DNA of 17,521 nt, taken from positions 1 through 17,521 of the forward strand of contig RFKJ01000378.1 of NCBI GenBank assembly GCA_003694325.1. The letters run 5' to 3'. Under the pieces are notes generated by a model. The model was not told where the DNA came from. It did not search any database and saw only the letters and a list, made by a program, of their open reading frames with translations. The position numbers and the translations under genes were made by a program. Position 1 is the stretch's first letter, and every line of letters begins with the position of its first letter. The DNA comes from Deltaproteobacteria bacterium (GTDB lineage: Bacteria; Myxococcota_A; UBA796; UBA2385). This document shows, one piece after another, positions 1 through 7,594 of the stretch.

Positions 1-14
1 CCCCACGTCTCGCC

Positions 15-509
15 CTACCCCAGCAGCTCCCGCAGCCGGGCCGCCCCCATGCCCCGCAGGTCTTCCTCCGGCGTGCGATCCAGGCGCGCCAGCACCGCCT
101 GCGGATCGGCGCCGACCTGCTTGAGCGAGCGATACGCCCTGGCCGACAGGCCCAGCGTCTGGAAGCGCAGCTTGACGGCCGCCCAGGCCGCCTTGTCGCG
201 CCGCGCCAGGAAGTCGTCGCGCAGCCCGGCGAGCTGGCGGGCGTCGCGCTTGCGGCCCGCCTTCTTCAGCATCTTGACCACCCGGTCGGAGACCATCCGC
301 GCCTGGGCGAGCTTGGGGCGGGCCGCCATTTCCGGCGCCCCCGGCAGCTCGGCGCGCAGGCGGTGCAGCACGGTCAGCCACTCGGTGTCGAGGTGGGCGT
401 CGTCGTCGAGGATCGACGGCCCGGCTCCGGACGGAGCGGACGCCGCGGCGGGATCTTCCGGGGCCGGCTGCCCGAAGGCGGCGGCGAGCTGGGAGCGCAG
501 GTCGGACAT
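15..509 (-). CDS. Hypothetical basic protein, 164 aa
   Basis: I do not recognise the family. The reading frame stays open further upstream, but the ATG at 507-509 (protein begins MSDLRSQLAAAFGQ) is preceded by a GGAG ribosome-binding site about 6 nt away. The upstream extension looks like non-coding, Gly-rich translation, so I chose this start. Residues 1-40 are Ala/Pro-rich and probably disordered. The rest is helical and rich in Arg, Lys and Leu (about residues 45-130). The C-terminus reads EEDLRGMGAARLRELLG, which resembles a single helix-hairpin-helix element, so nucleic-acid binding is possible but unproven. There is no signal peptide or membrane segment, so it is probably cytoplasmic. 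It diverges from the small gene at 603. Confidence 0.72.
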   Translation of the reverse strand: MSDLRSQLAAAFGQPAPEDPAAASAPSGAGPSILDDDAHLDTEWLTVLHRLRAELPGAPEMAARPKLAQARMVSDRVVKMLKKAGRKRDARQLAGLRDDFLARRDKAAWAAVKLRFQTLGLSARAYRSLKQVGADPQAVLARLDRTPEEDLRGMGAARLRELLG

Positions 510-602
510 GCTCGCTCCATAGCCCGCTCGCGCCCCCCGATCGGTCCCGCGATAGACTCGCCTGGCCCACCCCTTGGTGCATCCTCCGTCCGTGGAGCCC
601 CC

Positions 603-854
603 ATGCCCTTCTCCTGGAACACCCGTCCCACCGACGCGGCCCGCGCCGCTGCCCAGGCCGACCGGGCCCGGGTGGAGCACCTGGCCGAGGCACGCGAACG
701 GGCCGCCCTGCTGCGCCGCCTGGGCTGGCCCCGCGACCACGCCCTGCGCCGGGTCGTCGCCAACCACGCCTGGGAGACCACCGAGACCGGTGGCCCCTTC
801 CTCACCGAAGCCGAGCTGACCGACGCCGTCGACGCCGCCTACAAGGTGACGTGA
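603..854 (+). CDS. Small hypothetical protein, 83 aa
   Basis: The ATG at 603 has a GGAG ribosome-binding site about 8 nt upstream. The protein (MPFSWNTRPTDAARAAAQAD...) is Ala/Arg-rich and predicted helical. Its central part (LLRRLGWPRDHALRRVVANHAW) looks like a compact helical bundle, and the end is acidic (TEAELTDAVDAAY). It has no signal peptide and no recognised domain. The TGA stop overlaps the GTG start of the next gene (GTGA), which suggests translational coupling. A longer version starting upstream is possible in this frame, but it would run through the intergenic region and antisense to the gene at 15-509. Confidence 0.65.
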   Translation: MPFSWNTRPTDAARAAAQADRARVEHLAEARERAALLRRLGWPRDHALRRVVANHAWETTETGGPFLTEAELTDAVDAAYKVT

Positions 855-1198
855 TCCCGCTGCTGCCGTTCCTGCTCCTCCCTGCCCGGGCCGAGCGCCT
901 GGACCTGGAGCTGCTGCGTCCCGACGGCCAGTCCTTCGCCGTCCACACCCTGGAGCCTCCTCGCGACGGCGAGCAGCTCGTGATCCCCGATGGCGACCAG
1001 GCCTGGTCGGCGACCATTCGGCGCAACGCCTACGAGGGTCGCCTCCAGGTCTGTGCCGACGTCCGCCGTTGGGTGAGTGACGGACACCAGGTCGACGTGG
1101 TCACGGCCTGCGTAGTCCTCGACGGGCGGGAGACTCCCCAGGGGTCCGTCTACGTGAAATCGGACGAGGTCCACGTCCGCCTCAACCTGCAGCGCTGA
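851..1198 (+). CDS. Small secreted hypothetical protein, 115 aa
   Basis: It starts at GTG 851, which shares 4 nt with the stop of the preceding gene, with AAGGTG just upstream as ribosome-binding site. A short Sec-type signal peptide is visible (MIPLLPFLLLPARA, cleavage probably after Ala14). The mature part is about 100 residues and its alternating pattern (LDLELL, SFAVHTL, WSATIRR, QVDVVTACVVL, SVYVKSDEVHVRLNL) suggests a beta-sandwich or similar all-beta fold. It contains two cysteines, in VCADVRR and TACVVL. No family was recognised. It is probably periplasmic and expressed together with the 83-aa protein. Confidence 0.68.
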   Translation: MIPLLPFLLLPARAERLDLELLRPDGQSFAVHTLEPPRDGEQLVIPDGDQAWSATIRRNAYEGRLQVCADVRRWVSDGHQVDVVTACVVLDGRETPQGSVYVKSDEVHVRLNLQR

Positions 1199-1228
1199 CC
1201 CGGGGGCGGCAGGTCGGCGGTCGCTCCG

Positions 1229-1286
1229 CACAGTCCCGCCGCACAGTCCCGCCGCACAGTCCCGCCGCACAGTCCCGCCGCACAGT
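1229..1286. repeat. 13-bp tandem repeat, four copies plus a partial fifth
   Basis: The unit CACAGTCCCGCCG occurs four times without change (1229-1241, 1242-1254, 1255-1267, 1268-1280), followed by CACAGT. It lies in the 157-bp gap between two convergently oriented genes that end at 1198 (+) and 1356 (-). Perfect copies suggest recent slippage expansion. The rest of the gap (1199-1228, 1287-1355) shows nothing I can name. Confidence 0.9.
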
Positions 1287-1355
1287 GCCCCCGGCCAGTC
1301 CCCCCGCGCATTGCCCGGCGGCCGGACGAGGTCCCGGCGCCGCCCCCATCCGCCA

Positions 1356-2951
1356 TCACGGCCCCGGTTCCTCCTGCATGTAGCCCAGGGCCTCCAACGC
1401 CTCGCGGGTCGCATCGTCCAGCGCGACGTCCCGCGGCCCCCCGAGGGACGGCTGGTATTCGACCGGCGCGTCGGCGCCCGGCAGCGCGCCGCCCAGCGCC
1501 TTCCACGGCCCCTGGACGCCGCCCGCCCCGGCGCCATCCTTGCCGGAGAACCACAGCGGCGCGTCGTAGGGAAGCACCTGGAAGGCCTGCCCCGCAGTGA
1601 CGGCGGATCGCACACCCGCCCGCACGCCTCGATCATCCACGGTGAGCACCCGACCGGACTTCCGGCTGGACACGGTGCCGGCCCGACGCGCCCGCCACGG
1701 CGAGCCCAGCGCCTCCACCAGCGCCCGCTGCAGGCGAGCGACGTCGGCGGGGCGCCGGCGCGACAGGTCGCGTGACTCGGTCGGATCATCATCGAGATCG
1801 AACAGCTCGACCCGGTTGGCCTTCAGGTCCCACTCCAGGCGCAGCCCGTCGGCGAACAGTCCCACCCGGTTGGTCTCGAAGCGCGAGGTCTGGGCGGTGA
1901 ACGCCCGGGTGGGCGCCGGCTGCCCGCCCATGACCGGCGAGAGATCGATGCCGTCCGGCTGCAGCGGGGCGGCCTTCTCCACCCAGCCGGCGATGGTGGG
2001 GGCGACGTCCTGCAGGCCGACCGGATCCACCACCACCTTGCCGGCGGGCAGCGAATCGCCGCCCCGCTCGGCGATCACCAGCGGGATGTGGAGCTGCTCG
2101 GCGTACAGGGTGTGGGCGTGCCCCCAGGAGCCGCGCTCGCCGAATTCCTCCCCGTGATCGGCCGTCACCACCCATCGCACCCGGCGGCCGCTGGCCGCCA
2201 GGTGCTCGTCGAGCCGGGCGAGCTGATCGTCCACCCAGCGGATCGCCTCATCGTACTGGGCCCGCTGGTGTTCGAGCTGTTCGGCGGTCAGCGGGTGCTT
2301 CTTGAAGTAGAAGTAGTTCTTGTAGTGCGGGTCTCCCCGCCGCGGTGCCCGGTCGAACATGCTTGCGTAGGGCTCCGGCGGGTCGTACTCGTAGTGGACG
2401 TCGTAGGTGTGCAGGAACAGGAAGACCGGCTGGCCGGCGGGCTGGGTCCGCCACCAGTCCAGGGCCTCGTCGATCACCCGGTCGAAGGTCAGCGAACCCG
2501 AGAGGTTCTGCTTCTCGGAGTGGATGCCGAAGTCCTCGAACCGATCGAAGCCGCGCTGGAAGCCGAACAGACTGCTCACGTAGAGGGTGGAGACGAACCC
2601 CCCGGTCCGGTAGCCGCCCGCCCGCAGGGACTCGGCCAGCACCGGCGTGTCCGGCGAGAGGCTGTAGGCATCGTCGATCACCCGGTGGGTGGCGACGAGC
2701 TGGCCGCTCATCAAGGTGGTGTGGGCCGGCAGGGTCCAGGGCGAGGGGCTCCGCGCCTGGGCGAAGCGGGTCCCGGCCTCGGCGAGCCGGTCGATGAACG
2801 GGCTGGTCGGCCGATCGTGGCCGTAGCAGGACAGGTGATCGGCCCGCAGGGTGTCGATGCTGACCAGCACGATGTCGGGTCGCGACGGGTCGCCCGGGGG
2901 CAGCGGCGCCGGTTCACCCCTGCAGGCCAGCAACATCGCCAGGATCACCAT
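1356..2951 (-). CDS. Sulfatase-fold lipoprotein with Thr/His active-site motif
   Basis: This 531-aa protein belongs to the sulfatase branch of the alkaline phosphatase superfamily. The start ATG at 2949-2951 gives a lipoprotein signal, MVILAMLLAC, with Cys10 as lipid site. A strand-loop typical of the family follows (PDIVLVSIDTLRADHLSCYG, metal ligand Asp33), as do TADHG (Asp265, His266) and GHAHTLYAEQLHIPL. The C-terminal subdomain reads LFDLDDDPTESRDL (about 384-396), and the tail LEALGYM is common in this group. The catalytic signature C/S-x-P-x-R aligns with T73-L-P-A-H77, so no formylglycine can form. Thr nucleophiles are known in phosphoethanolamine and phosphoglycerol transferases of the superfamily. 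The protein could therefore be a phosphodiesterase or transferase rather than a sulfatase; its substrate is unknown. It overlaps the upstream glycosyltransferase by 7 nt, implying one transcript. Confidence 0.88.
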   Translation of the reverse strand: MVILAMLLACRGEPAPLPPGDPSRPDIVLVSIDTLRADHLSCYGHDRPTSPFIDRLAEAGTRFAQARSPSPWTLPAHTTLMSGQLVATHRVIDDAYSLSPDTPVLAESLRAGGYRTGGFVSTLYVSSLFGFQRGFDRFEDFGIHSEKQNLSGSLTFDRVIDEALDWWRTQPAGQPVFLFLHTYDVHYEYDPPEPYASMFDRAPRRGDPHYKNYFYFKKHPLTAEQLEHQRAQYDEAIRWVDDQLARLDEHLAASGRRVRWVVTADHGEEFGERGSWGHAHTLYAEQLHIPLVIAERGGDSLPAGKVVVDPVGLQDVAPTIAGWVEKAAPLQPDGIDLSPVMGGQPAPTRAFTAQTSRFETNRVGLFADGLRLEWDLKANRVELFDLDDDPTESRDLSRRRPADVARLQRALVEALGSPWRARRAGTVSSRKSGRVLTVDDRGVRAGVRSAVTAGQAFQVLPYDAPLWFSGKDGAGAGGVQGPWKALGGALPGADAPVEYQPSLGGPRDVALDDATREALEALGYMQEEPGP

Positions 2952-4381
2952 GACCGCCACCCCGGCCAGCCGGCGGGCAGGAACCACAGCACCAGCGGCA
3001 CCAGCGCCGCCAGGGCGACCCCGGCGGCGACCAGCCGCCAGCGCCGCCGCCACAGGATCGACAGGGTGACCCGCGGGTCGGCGAGCACCTGGGCGGCGTA
3101 CAGCATCAGGAGCGGCTCCAGGGGAATGCGGTAGCGGCTGAGCCCCGCCAGCATGGCGATGGCTGCCACGTGGTACAGCAGGATCCCGGTCACGACCACC
3201 CCCAGCGCCCGGCGGCCGCGGGCGGCGAGCCCCACGGCACCCACCCAGATCACCAGGATGGACTCCAGTGCCCCCCAGGCGATGATCAGCTCGTCGACCC
3301 ACTGCGGGAGCCCCGGCCACCGGCCCCACCGCAGGTGGCGGGTGAGCAGGGAGTGCGGGTTGAGGAGCTGGGCGACCCGCAGGGGCATCCGGGCGATGAA
3401 TTCACGGGGATGGGACTTGATCCAGGCGATCCCCGCCTCGGTCTCGCAGTCGTCCCGGGCGATCACGTCCCGTCGCGGCGCGCAGTGCTTTCGCCCCGGG
3501 CGGGTGTGGCGGGCGAACGCCCGCTTGGACAGCGCCCCGTTGCCGTAGTCGAAGGTCAGGGGAGGAAAGTCGTTGTTGCCGAGCCACATCATCTGGCCGA
3601 GGGTGCGGTCGGAGATCACCACGGCCTCGAATTTCCGGCTGGCGTACACGCTGTAGGGCGCCACCACCAGGACGGCGACCAGCACCGCCACCCCGGCCTG
3701 GGCCCAGGCCCGCCCGCGGCGGAACCGCCTCCACAACAAGCCGACCACGAAGATGGGCAGCATGTAGGTCGCCACCCCGCGAAACAGCACGCAGGCCCCG
3801 ACCATGGCGCCGACCAGGGCCCCGAGCCCCAGCGCCCGGCGGGTGCTCAGCGCCCGGGGGTCGACCCGCGCCGGATCCGGCACCGCCGGGTCGTCGGGCG
3901 GAGCGGCCATGTCCAGGGCGATGAGCCCCACCAGCAGGAGCATGGTGTAGAGCACTTCGCTCCACAGGCTCATGGCGAAGAAGGCCTGAGGAAAGCTGAC
4001 CGCGTAGAGCCAGGCGGCGATGCGGCCGGCCCGGCGCTGGAAGGCCTCCGCCGGGTTCCACAGGGCGGAGGCCCGGATCCCCAGCCGGTACAACAGCACG
4101 ACGATCACCAGGGACGCCACCACCTGGGTGCCCTTGGCGGCGCTCGCCCAGCCGGTCAACCACCGGTGCAGGGCGAGCACCGCCGGGTAGCCGGGGGCCC
4201 ACAGCCACCCCGACGATCCCGTCATGCCCTGTCCCTCGGCCATCCGGGTGGCGAGCTTGATGTAGGTGCACTCGTCGCGGGTGCACATCCACTCGTTGCC
4301 CCAGATCGCCAGCGGGATCGTGCGGAGGGCGAGCGCGACCAGCAGCGCGCCCAGCAGGGATCGGTCCTTCCACCATCTCAC
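2945..4381 (-). CDS. Membrane glycosyltransferase, GT-C (GT39/ArnT-like)
   Basis: This is a polytopic inner-membrane protein of 478 aa. An in-frame TAG lies just upstream, so the GTG at 4379-4381 is the first usable start, with GAGG about 7 nt before it. After the first hydrophobic helix (about residues 9-28), the first periplasmic loop carries NEWMCTRDECTYIKLA with acidic Asp36-Glu37, as in polyprenyl-phosphate-dependent GT-C enzymes. Then WAPGYPAVLALH and several transmembrane segments follow, with a large periplasmic part in the C-terminal half (about residues 250-345) and a final hydrophobic segment near residues 450-470. The family transfers a sugar from a polyprenyl phosphate carrier to lipid, glycan or protein on the periplasmic face. 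The donor and acceptor here are unknown. It is the first gene of an operon with the sulfatase-fold lipoprotein. Confidence 0.82.
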   Translation of the reverse strand: MRWWKDRSLLGALLVALALRTIPLAIWGNEWMCTRDECTYIKLATRMAEGQGMTGSSGWLWAPGYPAVLALHRWLTGWASAAKGTQVVASLVIVVLLYRLGIRASALWNPAEAFQRRAGRIAAWLYAVSFPQAFFAMSLWSEVLYTMLLLVGLIALDMAAPPDDPAVPDPARVDPRALSTRRALGLGALVGAMVGACVLFRGVATYMLPIFVVGLLWRRFRRGRAWAQAGVAVLVAVLVVAPYSVYASRKFEAVVISDRTLGQMMWLGNNDFPPLTFDYGNGALSKRAFARHTRPGRKHCAPRRDVIARDDCETEAGIAWIKSHPREFIARMPLRVAQLLNPHSLLTRHLRWGRWPGLPQWVDELIIAWGALESILVIWVGAVGLAARGRRALGVVVTGILLYHVAAIAMLAGLSRYRIPLEPLLMLYAAQVLADPRVTLSILWRRRWRLVAAGVALAALVPLVLWFLPAGWPGWRSW

Positions 4382-4490
4382 CCGGGGCCTCTATTGGACC
4401 AGGAGGGGGACGGCAGCGCAGCCTGCGTGCAATCGATCCGGCGGTGGTGCCACCCCGATGGCCCGGAACCCGCCGCACGCCCTCGCGGCG

Positions 4491-4510
4491 TTCCGTGACA
4501 TTCCGTGACA
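4491..4510. repeat. 10-bp direct repeat in a divergent promoter region
   Basis: TTCCGTGACA occurs twice head to tail. It lies in the 184-bp gap between the glycosyltransferase operon (start 4381, minus strand) and the metalloprotease gene (start near 4566, plus strand). The gap also holds the most AT-rich stretch nearby (about 4538-4566, including CATATGTAAC), where a promoter would fit. The repeat might be an operator, but no consensus was recognised. The remainder of 4382-4565 shows nothing else. Confidence 0.35.
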
Positions 4511-4565
4511 ACCCGCCCCTGTCCGGCAACTCCCTCGTTCATATGTAACCATCCCAGTCACAAAA

Positions 4566-5753
4566 ATGCCCCCGCTCTCGGCGCGGGACGCTATCTTGAA
4601 CCCCACCCGGTCATCCTCCGTGCAGCCATCCTCCCCGCAGCCCGCCCGCCCCGCGCCGGAGCGCCCATCGAGCCACCGGCGTCGCCGGCTGGCACCACCG
4701 CGGTGGCGGTGGCTGGTATCCCTGCTGCTGATCCTGGCGTCGTGGACCCGCCCGACCGTTGCCGGGACCCCGTCCATGCGCGCGCCCGATGCGACCGACG
4801 TAGCCTGGAGCCAGCCGGCCCTGCCGGCCCTGCCCGACGACTTCCAGACCGTCGAGGGCGTGTGGCTGCGGGTCCACCACGCTCCGGGAGACCGCGCCGT
4901 GGCCCTGCTGCTGGCCCGGCACGGTGCCCGGAGCGTGCCCGACTTCGCCGAGCGGCTGTCGGTCCCCGCCGGCGGCCCCATCGACGTCGTCCTGGCCCAC
5001 ACCCAGCAGCAGTTCGACTCGCTGCAGCCGGGCGCCCCCCCGGACTGGGCCGACGGGACCGCCTGGCCGCGGCAGGGCCTCATCTTCCTCCGCTCCCCCG
5101 GCATCCGGCCGGGCACCGAGGAGCCCCTGACCACCGTCCTCGACCACGAGATCGTGCACGTGCTGCTCGGGCGGGTCTTCCGGGGAGAGCCGGTGCCCCG
5201 CTGGCTGCAGGAGGGCATCGCCCAGGTGTACGCCCGCCAGTACACCCAGGCCACCACCGACACCCTCGCCAGCGGGCTCCTCGGACGGGACCTGATGCGC
5301 ATGGAGGACCTGGCGACCGGCTTTCCCAGCGACCCGCTGCGCGCTCGCCTGGCCTACGCCCAGTCCGCCGACCTCGTGGCCTGGCTGCAGAACGAGTACG
5401 GCCCCGACACCGTGCCGAGCATCGCCCGGGCCCTGGCCCGCGGCGAGGGCTTCGGCGCCGCCGTCCGGTCCGCCACCGGCGAGAGCGTCGATGCCATCGA
5501 CGCGGCGTGGCGAGCCCGGCTGACCGGTTCGGGGCTGTGGCTCAAGCCACTGGTCAGCGACACGGTCCTGTTCACCATCGGGGCCATGGTGCTGGTGGTG
5601 GGCGGCGTCGGGGTGATGCGCCGCCGGCGCCGGACCCTCGCCCGGCACGGGACCGGCGCTCCCCCGGTCCCCATCGGCCCCTGGAACCACCCGACCGCCG
5701 ACCGGGACGGCTACCTGGAGCCGCCGGCCCACCCGACACCCCTGGTGCACTGA
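4566..5753 (+). CDS. Membrane-attached gluzincin metalloprotease, peptidase MA-like
   Basis: This 395-aa protein carries a zinc protease signature, LDHEIVHVLL (HExxH at 194-198). The third ligand is probably Glu216 in PRWLQEGIAQVYA, the spacing and context of the peptidase-MA (gluzincin) group. A signal or anchor segment (about 49-66, WLVSLLLILASW) follows a basic stretch, HRRRR. A second hydrophobic segment near 331-351, followed by MRRRRR, makes a C-terminal anchor with its positive end inside. The catalytic domain would thus face the periplasm or outside. The start is uncertain: ATG 4566 lacks a ribosome-binding site and its first 40 residues are low complexity; GTG 4620 is an alternative. 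The substrate is unknown. The gene stands alone, with a convergent operon downstream. Confidence 0.8.
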   Translation: MPPLSARDAILNPTRSSSVQPSSPQPARPAPERPSSHRRRRLAPPRWRWLVSLLLILASWTRPTVAGTPSMRAPDATDVAWSQPALPALPDDFQTVEGVWLRVHHAPGDRAVALLLARHGARSVPDFAERLSVPAGGPIDVVLAHTQQQFDSLQPGAPPDWADGTAWPRQGLIFLRSPGIRPGTEEPLTTVLDHEIVHVLLGRVFRGEPVPRWLQEGIAQVYARQYTQATTDTLASGLLGRDLMRMEDLATGFPSDPLRARLAYAQSADLVAWLQNEYGPDTVPSIARALARGEGFGAAVRSATGESVDAIDAAWRARLTGSGLWLKPLVSDTVLFTIGAMVLVVGGVGVMRRRRRTLARHGTGAPPVPIGPWNHPTADRDGYLEPPAHPTPLVH

Positions 5754-5805
5754 CCCCGGTCTGCCGGCGAGGTCTCGTCACCCGGCCGGCCGGCACCGCG
5801 CAACC

Positions 5806-5892
5806 CGGCGGCTGCGCTGCGACCGCCGCCAGTCGGCCGCGCAGCGGCCGCCGCGGGGGTGCGCCGCAGGCGCAAGGGGGTCGCGAGACCCC
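5806..5892. repeat. Cluster of four GC-rich stem-loops between convergent genes
   Basis: Four inverted repeats follow each other. They are CGGCGG/CCGCCG (5806-5811, 5823-5828), GGCCGC-GCA-GCGGCC (5835-5849), TGCGCC-GCA-GGCGCA (5860-5874) and GGGGTC-GCGA-GACCCC (5877-5892). All stems are perfect 6-bp pairs, two share the loop GCA, and the last has a GNRA-type tetraloop. They sit in the 234-bp gap between the gene ends at 5753 (+) and 5988 (-). They could act as a bidirectional terminator or mRNA 3'-end stabiliser, or be a REP-like intergenic repeat. There is no T-tract, so a classical Rho-independent terminator is not supported. The rest of the gap holds only a short GCCGGCCGGC palindrome near 5784-5793. 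Confidence 0.6.
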
Positions 5893-5987
5893 GTTCAAAG
5901 ACGCCGATGGTACCGGATGCCCCAGGTTCCGGTGGACGGCCACATCCGGTGCCCGAAGTACCCGGCAGGAGCCTGGGGCCGCAGGTA

Positions 5988-7592
5988 CTACTCGCCGGCC
6001 AGCTCGCCCCGCAGCCGGCGAAGCGCCTCGAGGTAGCGGGGCGTCCGCACCTGGACGTCGTCGGGAGGCACCACCGCGCCGGCCAGCGCCTCGTCGATGA
6101 CGCCCACCGCTTCATCGACCCGCCCCGCCGCCGCCAGCGCCTCGGCCAGCCGGTGCGCGCTCCGCAGGCGGTTGTCCCCGTAGGACACCGCAAGCGCCCG
6201 CCTGGCCTGGGCCACCGCCTCGTCGGGCCGACCGGCGTCGATCCAGGCGCCCGCCAGGGCGTAGTGGAAGGTCATCTCGTCGGGAAAGGCGGCCACGGCG
6301 TCGACGAGCAGGTCGATGGCCGCGTCCCGCAGGCCGGCTTCCTCGTACAGGTCCGCCAGCGCGCCGTAGAGCCCCTTGTCGCGCACCGGGTCCCCCGACA
6401 GTCCCGCGGCCAGCACCGCCGCCGCCGCCCCGTAGATCGCCCGGGCCGCGTCCTCGTCCTCGGTCAACCGGGCGACGGCCACGAGCAGGTCCGAGGCCTC
6501 CAGCGGCGGCGCCCCCACCGTCTGCGCCAGCAGGAAGCTGCGGGTGGCCGCGGCCAGCCCGGGGTCGGAGGCGGCCACGTCGATCACGTCCCAGATCCAC
6601 TGGAGCGCCCGTTCCCGGGAATGCTCGTGGGCGACCAGCCAGGCGACGTCGGCCGGGTCGGGCTCATCCGCGACCATGAGCGCCACCCGGCGGTACCGCA
6701 GATCATCCGCGACGGGCGGTATCTCGGCCAGGATCCCGCGGGCGGCAACGATCCGCCCGGTGCGGGCCAGTCGATCGGCCCGGACCAGGGGGTCGACCGG
6801 CTCGGGGCGGCCGGCCCGGTCCAGCCACTGCAGGAAGGCGGCCTCGCTGGTGTATCCGACCTGTCGATCCCGCTCGTTCCCGGCGGCGTCGGTGATGATC
6901 ACCGTCGGGTAGCCGCCCACGTCGTAGCGGTCCTTGAGCGCCCAGGAATCGGGCCGGTCGGCGTCGATGGACACGACCTCGTAGCCGGCCAGCGCGTCGG
7001 CGTCGGCGGGATCCTCCAGGACCTGGGCGGCCAGCAGGTTGCAGGGAGGACACCAGATCGCGCCGAAGTCGAGCAGCACCGCGTGGTCCCGGGACGATGC
7101 CCGGGCCAGGGCCTCGGCGAAGGCCCGGTCCGGATCCTCGGCGAAGCCCGGTTCGGGGTGGGGCTCGACGGTGGCGGGTGCCGCGTCCTCGAGGGCCAGC
7201 GACACCGCCCCCCGGCGACCGGACACGGCAGCGGTGAACTGCAGGTCCACGACGCGACAGGTCCCGCCGCCGTCCTCGCACAGCGCCAGGCGCAGGGTGC
7301 CGGCCAGTTCCCCCTCGGCCACCGGAAACCGCCAGCCGTCGACCAGCACGTCCCCGTGGGCGTCCAGCTCCTGGTGCCGGTCGGCCTGGTCGACGACCAC
7401 GCGGACCGGCGACCGCGGGTCGATGTGCTCACCCGGCGGAGCGGTCACCCCGAGGCGACCGATCCCGCGACGCCACGACAGCTCGGCGACCGGAGGGGCC
7501 TCGGCACCGGACGCCGGCGCCTCCGCCGCCAGCAGCAACATCGACAGCGGCAGCAGTGACAGCGGCAAGATCGACGAAGAACGGGCGATCAT
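5988..7592 (-). CDS. Secreted DsbD-like thioredoxin protein with TPR repeats
   Basis: This is a 534-aa exported protein. The signal peptide is within residues 1-30 (hydrophobic LPLSLLPLSMLLLAAEA). An N-terminal beta-rich part (about 38-125) contains LCEDGGGTCRVV (Cys105, Cys112), reminiscent of the cysteine pair in the DsbD alpha domain. A thioredoxin domain (about 150-260) has the redox motif WCPPCN (Cys181, Cys184) and cis-proline GGYPT (Pro229), closest in style to the DsbD gamma domain. The C-terminal half is helical, with TPR-like repeats at about 408-505. No transmembrane domain lies between the two cysteine regions. A role as periplasmic disulfide reductase or isomerase is inferred. 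It starts at ATG 7590-7592, 2 nt after the stop of the lipoprotein gene, so the two are one operon. The longer upstream reading is antisense noise. Confidence 0.85.
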   Translation of the reverse strand: MIARSSSILPLSLLPLSMLLLAAEAPASGAEAPPVAELSWRRGIGRLGVTAPPGEHIDPRSPVRVVVDQADRHQELDAHGDVLVDGWRFPVAEGELAGTLRLALCEDGGGTCRVVDLQFTAAVSGRRGAVSLALEDAAPATVEPHPEPGFAEDPDRAFAEALARASSRDHAVLLDFGAIWCPPCNLLAAQVLEDPADADALAGYEVVSIDADRPDSWALKDRYDVGGYPTVIITDAAGNERDRQVGYTSEAAFLQWLDRAGRPEPVDPLVRADRLARTGRIVAARGILAEIPPVADDLRYRRVALMVADEPDPADVAWLVAHEHSRERALQWIWDVIDVAASDPGLAAATRSFLLAQTVGAPPLEASDLLVAVARLTEDEDAARAIYGAAAAVLAAGLSGDPVRDKGLYGALADLYEEAGLRDAAIDLLVDAVAAFPDEMTFHYALAGAWIDAGRPDEAVAQARRALAVSYGDNRLRSAHRLAEALAAAGRVDEAVGVIDEALAGAVVPPDDVQVRTPRYLEALRRLRGELAGE

Positions 7593-7594
7593 CC

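Noticed and set aside
1356..4381. Classical arylsulfatase with EptA-like lipid A modification
   Set aside because: The formylglycine motif is absent, and the EptA-type N-terminal transmembrane domain is also absent, so neither specific function can be asserted.
5877..5900. tRNA-like element (hairpin followed by GTTCAAAG)
   Set aside because: There is no acceptor stem or cloverleaf around it; only a single hairpin and a chance TTCAA match.
4505..6100. 531-codon open frame on the plus strand
   Set aside because: It is a shifted frame over the HExxH protease gene. The composition is Arg/Pro/Gly repeats, typical of out-of-frame high-GC DNA.
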